Notes under the pieces: model-generated
Told to the model about the DNA's origin: nothing
Database searches by the model: none
The model's input: the letters and a program-made list of their open reading frames with translations, nothing else
Made by a program: the position numbers and the translations under genes
Part shown: positions 1 through 6,537 of the stretch, piece by piece
How the letters are laid out: the number at the start of each line of letters is the position of its first letter
How positions within the stretch are numbered: the first letter of the stretch is position 1
Source of the DNA: Bacillota bacterium
GTDB lineage: Bacteria; Bacillota; Clostridia; Christensenellales; SZUA-584
Reading direction: 5' to 3'
DNA: 10,136 bases
Assembly: GCA_023408075.1 (NCBI GenBank)
Contig: JAEYKW010000028.1
Coordinates: forward strand, 1-10,136

Positions 1-115
1 AGGCCCTGACGGGAGCAGCAGTAAGCGGATCTGCCCGTGTGCCTCGGATCAGTCTGCTCCGAGCAACCTGCCGGAATACCTCTTGTAATGTCGTGTCGAT
101 CTCCGGGTGCACGGC
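1..115 (+). ncRNA. ffs: Signal recognition particle RNA, 3' half (5' part outside the window)
   Basis: This is the RNA scaffold of the signal recognition particle, which binds Ffh and targets nascent membrane and secreted proteins. The window opens in the conserved domain IV hairpin. AGG, CCC, a TGAC tetraloop, GGG and AGCAGC (bases 1-19) reproduce the Ffh-binding arrangement seen in E. coli as AGG-UCC-GGAA-GGA-AGCAGC. The string AGTAAGCGGATC and then CCGTGTGCC follow, as in Gram-positive SRP RNAs. The segment CCGGGTGCACGG (103-114) looks like the 3' end of the Alu-type domain, whose GCACGG would pair with a CCGTGC at the missing 5' end. That points to the long (about 270-nt) Firmicutes form. 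The 3' end is placed by this pairing logic and may be off by a few bases. A T6 run follows at 129-134. Confidence 0.82.
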
Positions 116-192
116 TTTTAATTTACCCTTTTTTCCACAGCGATGAAGAAAATGTGGACAAACCATGACGCTTTTGTATCATTTTATATCCG

Positions 193-220
193 GCAGGAAA
201 AAATCAATACGCCGAAGAAT
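193..220 (+). promoter_or_regulatory. Putative sigma-H promoter for hpf
   Basis: GCAGGAAAA (193-201) fits the sigma-H -35 consensus RnAGGAwWW. GAAGAAT (214-220) fits the -10 consensus RnnGAAT, and the spacer is 12 bases, inside the normal 11-12 range. Transcription would start near 227, leaving a leader of about 100 bases before hpf. In Bacillus subtilis the orthologue yvyD is known to be under stress and stationary-phase sigma factors including sigma-H, so the location makes sense. The match is by eye. A weaker sigma-A alternative is TTGTTT (239-244) with TACAAT (264-269), but its 19-base spacer is long. Confidence 0.6.
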
Positions 221-250
221 AATATACTTACAAGGCTGTTGTTTATTAAC

Positions 251-293
251 CCCAAAATGGAGGTACAATAGTACAAAGCTATCCCGTTTTGGG
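251..293 (+). promoter_or_regulatory. Hairpin in the hpf leader
   Basis: CCCAAAATGG (251-260) pairs with CCGTTTTGGG (284-293), giving a 10-bp stem with one G-T pair. A smaller GTAC-AATA-GTAC hairpin (263-274) sits in the loop. The structure lies in the untranslated leader about 15 bases before the Shine-Dalgarno. No T-run follows, so it is unlikely to be a terminator. It could stabilise the mRNA, control translation or be a protein-binding site. I cannot say which. Confidence 0.45.
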
Positions 294-325
294 ATATAAA
301 AATACATAGAGAGGGGGGCAGAATT

Positions 326-859
326 ATGCGCGTCAGCATAGCAGGAAAGGGCATGGAAGTGTCCGATTACTTAAAGGATCTCGTCTCAAAAAAGGTCTTA
401 AAGCTGCAAAGGTATTTTGACGAGGATACCGAGGCGCACATAACCATGTCGATTCAAAGATCGAGACATATTGTGGAGGTGACCATCCCCTTCGATGGGA
501 TTGTCCTTCGCGGCGAGGAAGCCACGGGGGACATGTATGCGTCGGTTGACGGCGTGATTAAAAAGCTCGAGAAGCAAATCCACAAGCACCGCACAGCCCT
601 CAAAAAACGCCTGCACGAGAATGCGTTCACCAATGAAGATGATGCATATGCGCTCTCGCTGGCGGATGAAAAACGGCCCGTCGTGGTGCGCAACAAAAAG
701 TTTGTGGTGAAGCCGATGGACATCGAGGAAGCCAAGATGCAGATGGAGCTTTTGGGACACCAGTTTTTCGTGTTCAGGAACGCCGTGACGAATGAAATCA
801 ATGTGCTTTATTTGCGCCAGGACGGAGACTACGGACTCATTGAGCCGGATGGCGTGTGA
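326..859 (+). CDS. hpf: Ribosome hibernation-promoting factor, long form (HPF/YvyD)
   Basis: The protein binds the 30S decoding region and dimerises 70S ribosomes into inactive 100S particles during starvation or stationary phase. At 177 residues it has the normal length of the long form. Residues 1-105 are the S30AE/YfiA domain, with MRVSIAGKGMEVSDYLKD at the start and the basic helix LEKQIHKHRTALKKRL near 81-96. A variable linker follows. The C-terminal dimerisation domain covers about 118-177, with the family hallmarks KPMDIEEAKMQMELLGHQFF and YGLIEPDGV. The start is supported by a strong AGAGAGGGGGG ribosome binding site (308-318). The gene appears monocistronic: it has its own promoter region upstream and a bidirectional terminator directly downstream. 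The sigma-H-like promoter fits stationary-phase expression. Confidence 0.97.
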   Translation: MRVSIAGKGMEVSDYLKDLVSKKVLKLQRYFDEDTEAHITMSIQRSRHIVEVTIPFDGIVLRGEEATGDMYASVDGVIKKLEKQIHKHRTALKKRLHENAFTNEDDAYALSLADEKRPVVVRNKKFVVKPMDIEEAKMQMELLGHQFFVFRNAVTNEINVLYLRQDGDYGLIEPDGV

Positions 860-864
860 TACAA

Positions 865-898
865 AAAACAAAAGGCGGGGCAACCCGCCTTTTGTTTT
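865..898. terminator. Bidirectional intrinsic terminator between convergent genes
   Basis: A 15-bp perfect stem (865-879 with 884-898) has a GCAA loop. The core is GGCGGG/CCCGCC, flanked by A-rich and T-rich arms, so each strand reads as a GC stem followed by a T-rich tract. It ends hpf on the plus strand and the molybdopterin lipoprotein gene on the minus strand. Confidence 0.9.
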
Positions 899-926
899 CA
901 CGTTTATGAAGCGAAATTACCTATAA

Positions 927-1598
927 TCATGTCACGTCGGCATCGTTCGAGTAGCCGCGCTGCTCCCAGTAGCCCTCATAATCCTTATCGTCGGACAGTG
1001 TGATGCGGTTGACCCACCGCGCCCACTTGTACCCGAGTTTATCCTCTGCCACCACGATGAACGGATATCCCATTTCGGGCGGCAGCGCGATGCCGTTCGC
1101 GTTGTAGGCGAGTATCAGCTGCTTGTCCTTGATATCGGCATAGGGCAAAGATGTGGTGTAGCCGTCTACCGCCGAGAAAATCACGGTGACCGCTTCGGGC
1201 TGCGCCCCAGCAATATCAATAAGCTCGGTCAGCCGCACACCCTCCCAGAGTATCGTCGCGTCCCAGCCTTCCACGCAGTGCAGCGTGATGAGCCGCGCGT
1301 CGGGCTCCATCGCAATCACATCGTCGTAGGTAAGCACCTGCTCGTTATCCACAAGGCCGTCGATGGTAAGCGTATAAGTGCTGATATCCACTTGCTGCAC
1401 GCCGTTGATGGAATTGTCGCGCGGGCCTACCGCTGGGTCCAAACGCGCACCCTGATATTCTCTGATTTCATTCTCGCGATATCGGTCCATCGTGGCGGAA
1501 CTTACAGCATCAGGCGTCGGGCTTGGTTCATTATTAACCGTGCATCCGGCGGTCAGCAGAAATGCGGCAGTTGTTATGATAAGAAAAAAATGTTTCAT
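927..1598 (-). CDS. Sulfite-oxidase/MsrP-like molybdopterin-binding lipoprotein
   Basis: This is a 223-residue surface lipoprotein of the oxidoreductase molybdopterin-binding (SUOX-fold) family. Residues 1-18 are a Sec-type signal peptide ending in the lipobox LTAGC, with lipidated Cys19. The domain runs from about 70 to 215. HCVEGW contains Cys108, which aligns with the cysteine that ligates molybdenum in MsrP and sulfite oxidase. LPPEMGYPFIVVAEDKLGYKWARWV near 165-190 is the conserved second half of the cofactor pocket; only its shape is quoted here as a family resemblance. There is no haem domain and no MsrQ partner nearby. The substrate could be a sulfoxide, sulfite or another oxo-compound. 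I start the gene at 1598, with GGGAGGG just upstream. A start at 1622 would add eight residues, lacks a ribosome binding site and would displace the signal peptide. Oddly, no twin-arginine motif is present. Confidence 0.88.
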   Translation of the reverse strand: MKHFFLIITTAAFLLTAGCTVNNEPSPTPDAVSSATMDRYRENEIREYQGARLDPAVGPRDNSINGVQQVDISTYTLTIDGLVDNEQVLTYDDVIAMEPDARLITLHCVEGWDATILWEGVRLTELIDIAGAQPEAVTVIFSAVDGYTTSLPYADIKDKQLILAYNANGIALPPEMGYPFIVVAEDKLGYKWARWVNRITLSDDKDYEGYWEQRGYSNDADVT

Positions 1599-1652
1599 GC
1601 GCCCTCCCTTATATAAAGACATTCGTGTAGTCAGCCCTCAGGGTGTAAACAA

Positions 1653-1658
1653 ATTATA
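1653..1658 (-). promoter_or_regulatory. Possible -10 box for the molybdopterin lipoprotein gene
   Basis: The minus strand reads TATAAT here, about 55 bases before the start codon. At 17 bases upstream lies TGTTTA (1676-1681), a poor -35 box. A promoter of this kind would need an activator or be weak. The call rests on the perfect -10 hexamer and its location only. Confidence 0.35.
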
Positions 1659-1753
1659 TCGCAAGAGATCTGACTTAAACAGACGGAAACCATAAAACAC
1701 CAAAATATCTGAAGTGATAAGTCTCTGGTCGCAATATTCAAAGCTTAAACATG

Positions 1754-1771
1754 TATCACTTGTCGGTGATA
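1754..1771. repeat. Small hairpin repeat, copy 1 (TCACTTGTCGGTGA core)
   Basis: TATCAC-TTGTCG-GTGATA forms a 6-bp stem with a six-base loop. The 14-base core TCACTTGTCGGTGA occurs again at 9932-9945. The pair flanking the core differs in a compensating way, A-T here and G-C in the other copy, which suggests that the fold matters. Confidence 0.55.
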
Positions 1772-1834
1772 TCACCTCAGCAATACGAGACTTTTGAGGT
1801 CAACAGCTTTAGCGCCTTCCATGCTGAGAACAGA

Positions 1835-1871
1835 AAAAAATAAAGGCGGGATTTGTTCGCCTTTATTTTTT
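1835..1871 (-). terminator. Intrinsic terminator of the stand-alone lipoprotein gene
   Basis: The 14-bp stem has arms 1835-1848 and 1858-1871 and a 9-base loop. The GGCG/CGCC core is flanked by A-rich and T-rich arms, so the minus strand ends in a T-run. It lies about 90 bases beyond the stop codon at 1962. The symmetric arms could also stop plus-strand transcripts. Confidence 0.85.
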
Positions 1872-1961
1872 CAATAAATGCTGAGCTTGCTTGGTTCTAG
1901 ACAGAATATAAAGTGACGGAAAGCGGCACTAAGCTATGAAATGTGTCGAAATCACAGAATT

Positions 1962-3542
1962 CTAATCCGATACGATTGTGTTTGCATCAAGCGGAATGAT
2001 GATTCCTCCGTCGAGCGCGTTAATCTCACAAGGATAATCCGCTTCGGGAGGATCGTCTTTGTTATCTTTAGAAAAAACAATCTGACAGCGGAACAGCCAT
2101 GCGGGAACCAGCCATGCCTTATACGGATCGTCTTTTGCGGTGATGAGGCTGCTGCAAAGCTGAGCGTCGATAATGTTAAATTTCACTGAATAGCCTTCAA
2201 ATCGCTTATCCGTCTTGTCATACGTAAAATTATAGGCCAGAAAATCGGCAAGCCGTTCTTTAATCTCATCAAATGGCAGCAGTTTGGTGTTCTCCGCGAC
2301 TGTTTCAACCGTCTGCGCCATGTCCTGCCAGCCAAAGCCTAGAACTTTCCCGTTGTTCACAAACATGCTTACCTGTTCCACCCGGAAAGGCGGCGCGTAA
2401 GACAGCATATCACCGGCGGATAAACCGATATAACTTAAACGTAATCCCGTAAGCTGTCCTGCGCTACGCGTAAAGGTGATGTTATATCCGCCGACGGCCT
2501 GATCGACGGGTGTGGAGAACTCATCCCATTCCTGCGGCTGCCTAGGCAACCATACGACCTTTTCAATTGAGTGAGGGCCCACTTCGGTGATACCCAGGTC
2601 TTCAAGCACATGCCGTGCCGTCGACAACGCCTGATCTGGGTCTTCCGTGATCGAGTCCATCACACCGCTCAATTGCGCATCAAATCTGTTATATGCCGTA
2701 AGGTATTCCTTATCGGAAGCGGTAGGCTTATAGAACGATGAGCCGTACATAGAGTCATTCCACTGCTTCGTTACTTTCATAGAGGTTTCGGAGTAAAAGC
2801 TGCCCGGATATGAATACGAAAAAAAGCTGGATGTGCCGACGGTAGAATCGTAAGTGGATGCGCAAATCTCCGGCTCGTAGGTCTCACCAGTCTGCGCAAA
2901 TACATCCACATAGTTTTCGGCCTGTGGTGTGGTAAAACGACCCAAATACGCTTCCAGCATACGTGTGTATTCCGTTGTATACGGCAGCGAGAAAGACAAA
3001 TCCGTGTATTGCTTTTGTGCTTCGTCCGGCGCGTCGTCAATCATTTGCTGGAGCGCGCGCGACATTTTACTTTTTGCATCATTATTGTATTTGCCATAAC
3101 TGGTGGTCGGGTCTTGCAGCTTATCAAGCTGCCGCATACCTTCAAGTTTTGTCATCGGCAGCGGCCTATAAAGCTGGCTGCTGCCAACGAAATAGTTCAC
3201 CAGCTCTTTAAGCCGCTCAGGTGTGAGCGCCACTTGCTCCAGTTTATACACGGGCGTGTTCGAAAGATTCTCGGGTATTGTCACATCCACATCTGCGTTG
3301 ATCTCGATGCGCCCCTCTTGACGTGTCATCGTTTCTTTCCAATGCTGCGGCGCATCCAGTTCTTTCACAGTGCCCTGCGGCAGCGGGTCGGCAATCATCT
3401 CGGCAGAAATGCCGCCTGATTTGTTAATGACGACAGGTTCAGCGGGTGTGGGCTGGCATGCCGTTGTGATACAACAGAGCAGCAGCACTGCGCAAAGCAG
3501 CAAAACCGCTGTATCCCGACGTCGATTCTTGTTATGTATCAT
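1962..3542 (-). CDS. Stand-alone ectodomain lipoprotein, paralogue of the M56 sensor domains
   Basis: The 526-residue lipoprotein has a basic n-region (NKNRRR), a hydrophobic stretch (11-25) and the lipobox TTAC with Cys29, followed by QPTPAEPVVINKSGG. The mature part matches, over its whole length, the ectodomains of the two neighbouring M56 proteases. Shared blocks include VWLPRQPQEWDE, RSAGQL, PPFRVEQ, LPFDEIKERLAD, AKDDPYKAWLVPAWLF and a terminal EINALDGGIIIP starting at residue 506. It is closer to the protease encoded just upstream (3606-6134) than to the other one, so it probably arose by local duplication of TM4 plus ectodomain. No HExxH and no other membrane segment is present. The function is unknown; it could bind the same ligand or modulate the sensors. 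AAAGGAG lies 8 bases before the start. No promoter is visible in the 24 bases between the preceding terminator and the start. I recall database families of uncharacterised Clostridia lipoproteins like this but cannot confirm the name. Confidence 0.88.
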   Translation of the reverse strand: MIHNKNRRRDTAVLLLCAVLLLCCITTACQPTPAEPVVINKSGGISAEMIADPLPQGTVKELDAPQHWKETMTRQEGRIEINADVDVTIPENLSNTPVYKLEQVALTPERLKELVNYFVGSSQLYRPLPMTKLEGMRQLDKLQDPTTSYGKYNNDAKSKMSRALQQMIDDAPDEAQKQYTDLSFSLPYTTEYTRMLEAYLGRFTTPQAENYVDVFAQTGETYEPEICASTYDSTVGTSSFFSYSYPGSFYSETSMKVTKQWNDSMYGSSFYKPTASDKEYLTAYNRFDAQLSGVMDSITEDPDQALSTARHVLEDLGITEVGPHSIEKVVWLPRQPQEWDEFSTPVDQAVGGYNITFTRSAGQLTGLRLSYIGLSAGDMLSYAPPFRVEQVSMFVNNGKVLGFGWQDMAQTVETVAENTKLLPFDEIKERLADFLAYNFTYDKTDKRFEGYSVKFNIIDAQLCSSLITAKDDPYKAWLVPAWLFRCQIVFSKDNKDDPPEADYPCEINALDGGIIIPLDANTIVSD

Positions 3543-3565
3543 AATAAACGCTCCTTTTCAATTGT

Positions 3566-3597
3566 AAAAAAAAGATGGTGCCGCGCGGGCACCATCT
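3566..3597 (-). terminator. Intrinsic terminator between the M56 gene and the ectodomain lipoprotein gene
   Basis: On the minus strand the 10-bp perfect stem AGATGGTGCC/GGCACCATCT has the loop CGCGC and is followed by eight T residues. It lies 9 bases after the M56 stop codon and its T-run ends 23 bases before the next start codon. The downstream gene must therefore depend on read-through or on a promoter further upstream. Confidence 0.9.
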
Positions 3598-3605
3598 GCA
3601 TTGTT

Positions 3606-6134
3606 TTATTCGGGGATAATGATCCCGCCGTCCAAGGCGTTGATTTCGCAGGGGTAATCACCCGTGATGGAAGTATCCGTATTCGCTGCATCACTGTAAT
3701 CCTGTCTGATCAAGAACAGCCATGAGGGCACAAGCCATGACTTGAAGGGGTCGTCCTTCGCGGTGATTTGGCTCGAGCGCAGCTGAACGCTGACAATATC
3801 GACGGAGAACGAGTCGGTCTCCCTCCCTGTGAAGGAAAAGTTGTAAGACAGATAATCGGCAAGGCGCTCTTTGATTTCGTCAAAAGGCAGCAGGTTGGTG
3901 TTCTTTGCAACCGTCTCGACCGTCTTTGCCATGCTGCGCCAATCGAATCGCAGTATTTTTCCGTTGCTCACGAATATGGTGATCTGCTCCACACGGAAAG
4001 GCGGCGTATAAGTGAGCATCTCTTTTGCGCTCATACCGCCGTAGTTTTGCCGGAAGCCCGCTAGCTGACCGGCGCTGCGCGAAAAGACAACGGAATACCC
4101 GCCGATGGCTTCGGAAACGGGCGTAGACAGTTCATCCCATTCCTGCGGCTGCCTCGGCAGCCAGACGCCTTTGTCAATATTATCGAGGCTCAAACCGTCA
4201 ATATTCAAATCGTCCAGTGCTTTTTTGGCTGTCGCCAATGCCTGCTCGGGCGTTTCTATCATGTGGCCCATCACCTCGTTGAGCTCCGAATAATATTGGT
4301 TGACCGTCGCGAGATATGTTTTGAGCGCTTCGTCGAGGGTGTAGTTTGCATTGTCATATCTCTCATTGCTCATGTTATTCTCTTCAATATCGCCGGCTGT
4401 CATAATACTGCCCGGATAAGCAAACGTAAAGCGGCTCGGTATCACGGCGAAATCATCATATGTCGATGCGCTGATCATAGGTTCGTATTCCTCGCCCGTT
4501 TCCGCAAACACAGCGGCGTACTTTTCTCCTTTTGGTTTCAATATGCCGCCTACGCCTGCTGCTTTTAACCAGGCATCAATGACGATGTTCTCGTCGGTCT
4601 CGTAAGGCTGAGTATAAGACAGATCATCGGTATATTGTTTTTCCGCCGTGACCGGTGCTTCGTCTATCATCTCCTGCAGCTTATCGGCCATTTGTTTTCG
4701 CGCCTCTTCGTAATATTGGCCGTAGCTGCCCTCTCCGTTTTGCAATTTGTTAAGCTGAGCCAACCCGTCAAAGCTGGTCATGGGCAGCGGCTTATAAAGC
4801 TTGCTGTCACCCACAAAATAGTGCGTGAGTTCTGCGAGCCGCTGCTGTGTGAGTTCGGTTTGCTCTATTTTATAAACGGGCGTGTCGGAGAGGTTTTCGG
4901 GTATTATCACATCCGCATCCGCATCGATGACCATGTGGCCGCCCAGGCGCGTCATCGATTCCTTCCAGTGCGCCGGGGCATCCACCTCTTTCACGGTGCC
5001 CGGAGACAATGGATCGGCAATCATTTGTGCCGTGATGCCGCCGGATTTGTTGACGACGACAGTCTTGGCAGGCGTAGGCTGGCAGGCCGTTGTGAAACAG
5101 CAGAGCAGCAGCAGCGCGGCCAGAACGCAAGAAACCAACTTGACGCTGCGTTTTGTTTTCTGTGCCATAAAAACTCCTTTAATTCGCCGTTCGGCGTTTT
5201 TGCGACTCTGCGCCATGTTGAGCGCAAACTGCATATGCCGCGTGTGAGACGAAAGGCTCAATATCAGCTCGGCGTAACCGCGGCGCGCGCGCGGCTCTAA
5301 GTGTTTCACCACCGCGCCGTCGCAGGCGGTTTCCATGTCTTTTCGCATCTCGTAGTACGCCAGCCACATGAACGGATTAAACCAATATACCGCGTTCAGC
5401 AGGGTTAACAGCAGGCTCATCAGATGATCGCGGCGTTTGTAATGCATGCATTCATGACGCAGACAGTTTTTGATCTGCTCGTCGTCCATCGCGGCGAGCT
5501 TATTGAGCGGAAAAAGCAGTGTGCTCGGAAAAAGCAGCGCGGGTGTGCCGTATTCGTGCTGGCAGACAAGACGTAGATTTGTTTTGATATTCAGCTCTTT
5601 TTTAATCTGCGCCAGCAGCTTTAAAAGATGCACCGACGGGGGAGCGGATTTGCGGGCGATTTTTCGCGCAAGCAGCACGGTCAGCAGCGTGATATAAAGA
5701 AGGCCCAATGCAGCGCCGCCGAGCCAGACGATCAGCGCGATCTCTTTGAGTGTGAGCGCCCGAACGGGGTTTGAGGCAGGCGCGGCCTCGGGTGCGGATA
5801 TCACTCTGGTGTCTTGGGGTGTGTTATTGGCAGATACGGCGGGGGTGACTTCTCTTGTCTGTGTGTACGGAACCCCGATACCGTCGAAGCCGGTTTTGCT
5901 GAAAATCGTATCCGTATAAACAGGTTCGGCTGCTGTGTTAACCTGATAGGTAAACAGGCTCACAGGCGCGTCAAGCGTGACCGGGACGAGCAGCCGCAGC
6001 AGGAAGACGGCCCAAACGGCAAAGTGCAGAAACGGAGATATTTTATTATGAAAAACTCTTTTGATGATCATGGTGACGATGAATATAATGCCCGAATAGA
6101 TTGTGATTTCCAGCAAAGTATTCAAAACAGTCAT
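3606..6134 (-). CDS. BlaR1/MecR1-like M56 membrane metalloprotease with novel sensor ectodomain (operon A)
   Basis: The 842-residue protein is probably a sensor-transducer that inactivates its partner repressor. Topology follows BlaR1: TM1 about 10-26, a short basic loop, TM2 about 36-54, an extracellular Pro/Ala-rich loop 55-128, TM3 about 130-155, a cytoplasmic protease domain 156-330, and TM4 331-349. The zinc site is HECMH (227-231). A downstream WFNPFMWLAYYEMRKDMETACD (251-272 region) supplies the conserved acidic residues. The ectodomain (352-842) is not a class D/penicillin-binding fold: I see no SxxK-KTG layout, so beta-lactam sensing should not be assumed. TM4 ends in TTACQPTP (Cys351), a lipobox-like motif. 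The start codon lies 2 bases after the repressor stop, with AAGGAGGG as ribosome binding site, which implies translational coupling. A terminator follows. Confidence 0.92.
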   Translation of the reverse strand: MTVLNTLLEITIYSGIIFIVTMIIKRVFHNKISPFLHFAVWAVFLLRLLVPVTLDAPVSLFTYQVNTAAEPVYTDTIFSKTGFDGIGVPYTQTREVTPAVSANNTPQDTRVISAPEAAPASNPVRALTLKEIALIVWLGGAALGLLYITLLTVLLARKIARKSAPPSVHLLKLLAQIKKELNIKTNLRLVCQHEYGTPALLFPSTLLFPLNKLAAMDDEQIKNCLRHECMHYKRRDHLMSLLLTLLNAVYWFNPFMWLAYYEMRKDMETACDGAVVKHLEPRARRGYAELILSLSSHTRHMQFALNMAQSRKNAERRIKGVFMAQKTKRSVKLVSCVLAALLLLCCFTTACQPTPAKTVVVNKSGGITAQMIADPLSPGTVKEVDAPAHWKESMTRLGGHMVIDADADVIIPENLSDTPVYKIEQTELTQQRLAELTHYFVGDSKLYKPLPMTSFDGLAQLNKLQNGEGSYGQYYEEARKQMADKLQEMIDEAPVTAEKQYTDDLSYTQPYETDENIVIDAWLKAAGVGGILKPKGEKYAAVFAETGEEYEPMISASTYDDFAVIPSRFTFAYPGSIMTAGDIEENNMSNERYDNANYTLDEALKTYLATVNQYYSELNEVMGHMIETPEQALATAKKALDDLNIDGLSLDNIDKGVWLPRQPQEWDELSTPVSEAIGGYSVVFSRSAGQLAGFRQNYGGMSAKEMLTYTPPFRVEQITIFVSNGKILRFDWRSMAKTVETVAKNTNLLPFDEIKERLADYLSYNFSFTGRETDSFSVDIVSVQLRSSQITAKDDPFKSWLVPSWLFLIRQDYSDAANTDTSITGDYPCEINALDGGIIIPE

Positions 6135-6136
6135 GG

Positions 6137-6505
6137 TCAGCCCTCCTTATCAAGCCGGTCAATGAGCCCATGCAGAGCATCCTTATCCTCCTGTGTCAGT
6201 TCACTCTGCTGAATCATGCTGGCGAGCAGCAGCCGAGAGCTCTCGTTGGTGAGTTTCGAGAGGATGTAACGGCTTTCATTCTCAATACAGTCTTCGCGCT
6301 TTACTTTCGGATAGTAGCAGCGGTTGCCGCTGACCGTATCAAACCCGAGATACCCTTTTTCGGTCATAAGCTTTAAGTATGTGAGGTAGCTTGAGGTTTT
6401 CCAGTCCACCAAATTCTTCATCCTGTCCATAATCTGAGACAAAAACAACGGAGACTGGTTCCAGAGCGTCTCCATGACGATCCACTCAGGCTTCGTGAGT
6501 ACCAT
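6137..6505 (-). CDS. BlaI/MecI/CopY-family transcriptional repressor (operon A)
   Basis: The 122-residue winged-helix repressor has the family layout. An N-terminal DNA-binding domain (about 1-72) contains the start MVLTKPEWIVMETLW, the recognition-helix region DWKTSSYLTYLKLM and the wing GYLGFDTVSGNRCYYP. A C-terminal helical dimerisation part contains LLLASMIQQSELTQEDKDAL. In BlaI and MecI the partner protease leads to cleavage or removal of the repressor. That is presumably true here, though no cleavage site can be assigned. A GAGGAGGT ribosome binding site precedes the ATG. It is the first gene of a two-gene operon with the M56 protease, and a palindrome overlapping the -10 box upstream is its likely autoregulatory site. 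It is strikingly similar to the repressor of operon B. Confidence 0.94.
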   Translation of the reverse strand: MVLTKPEWIVMETLWNQSPLFLSQIMDRMKNLVDWKTSSYLTYLKLMTEKGYLGFDTVSGNRCYYPKVKREDCIENESRYILSKLTNESSRLLLASMIQQSELTQEDKDALHGLIDRLDKEG

Positions 6506-6537
6506 ATAAAACCTCCTCTAATAAATATTACCGTGAA

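Larger units (their letters stand above)
1599..1961. other. Non-coding interval with overlapping inverted repeats
   Basis: No credible gene is visible. From right to left the interval holds the terminator of the stand-alone lipoprotein gene (1835-1871), a structured block (1712-1800) and the putative -10 box (1653-1658). In the block, AAGTGATA (1712-1719) can pair with TATCACTT (1754-1761). TATCAC (1754-1759) can instead pair with GTGATA (1766-1771). GGTGATATCACC (1765-1776) is a perfect 12-bp palindrome, and ACCTCA (1774-1779) can pair with TGAGGT (1795-1800). These pairings exclude each other in part. I do not recognise a known riboswitch. Confidence 0.5.

Noticed and set aside
398..901. 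167-residue open frame on the minus strand
   Set aside because: It is antisense to hpf, whose frame is certain, and runs through the terminator.
1599..1622. Upstream start of the molybdopterin lipoprotein at 1622
   Set aside because: No Shine-Dalgarno precedes it, and the extra residues would spoil a clean lipoprotein signal that begins at 1598.
1620..1835. Molybdenum-cofactor riboswitch upstream of the molybdopterin lipoprotein
   Set aside because: The region has repeats, but I could not recognise the conserved riboswitch core, and the gene is an enzyme rather than a cofactor synthesis operon.
4635..5300. 221-residue open frame on the plus strand
   Set aside because: It lies entirely antisense to the M56 gene, has no ribosome binding site and reads as a low-similarity basic sequence. 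It is a shadow of a real gene, like the other open frames opposite the M56 and lipoprotein genes.
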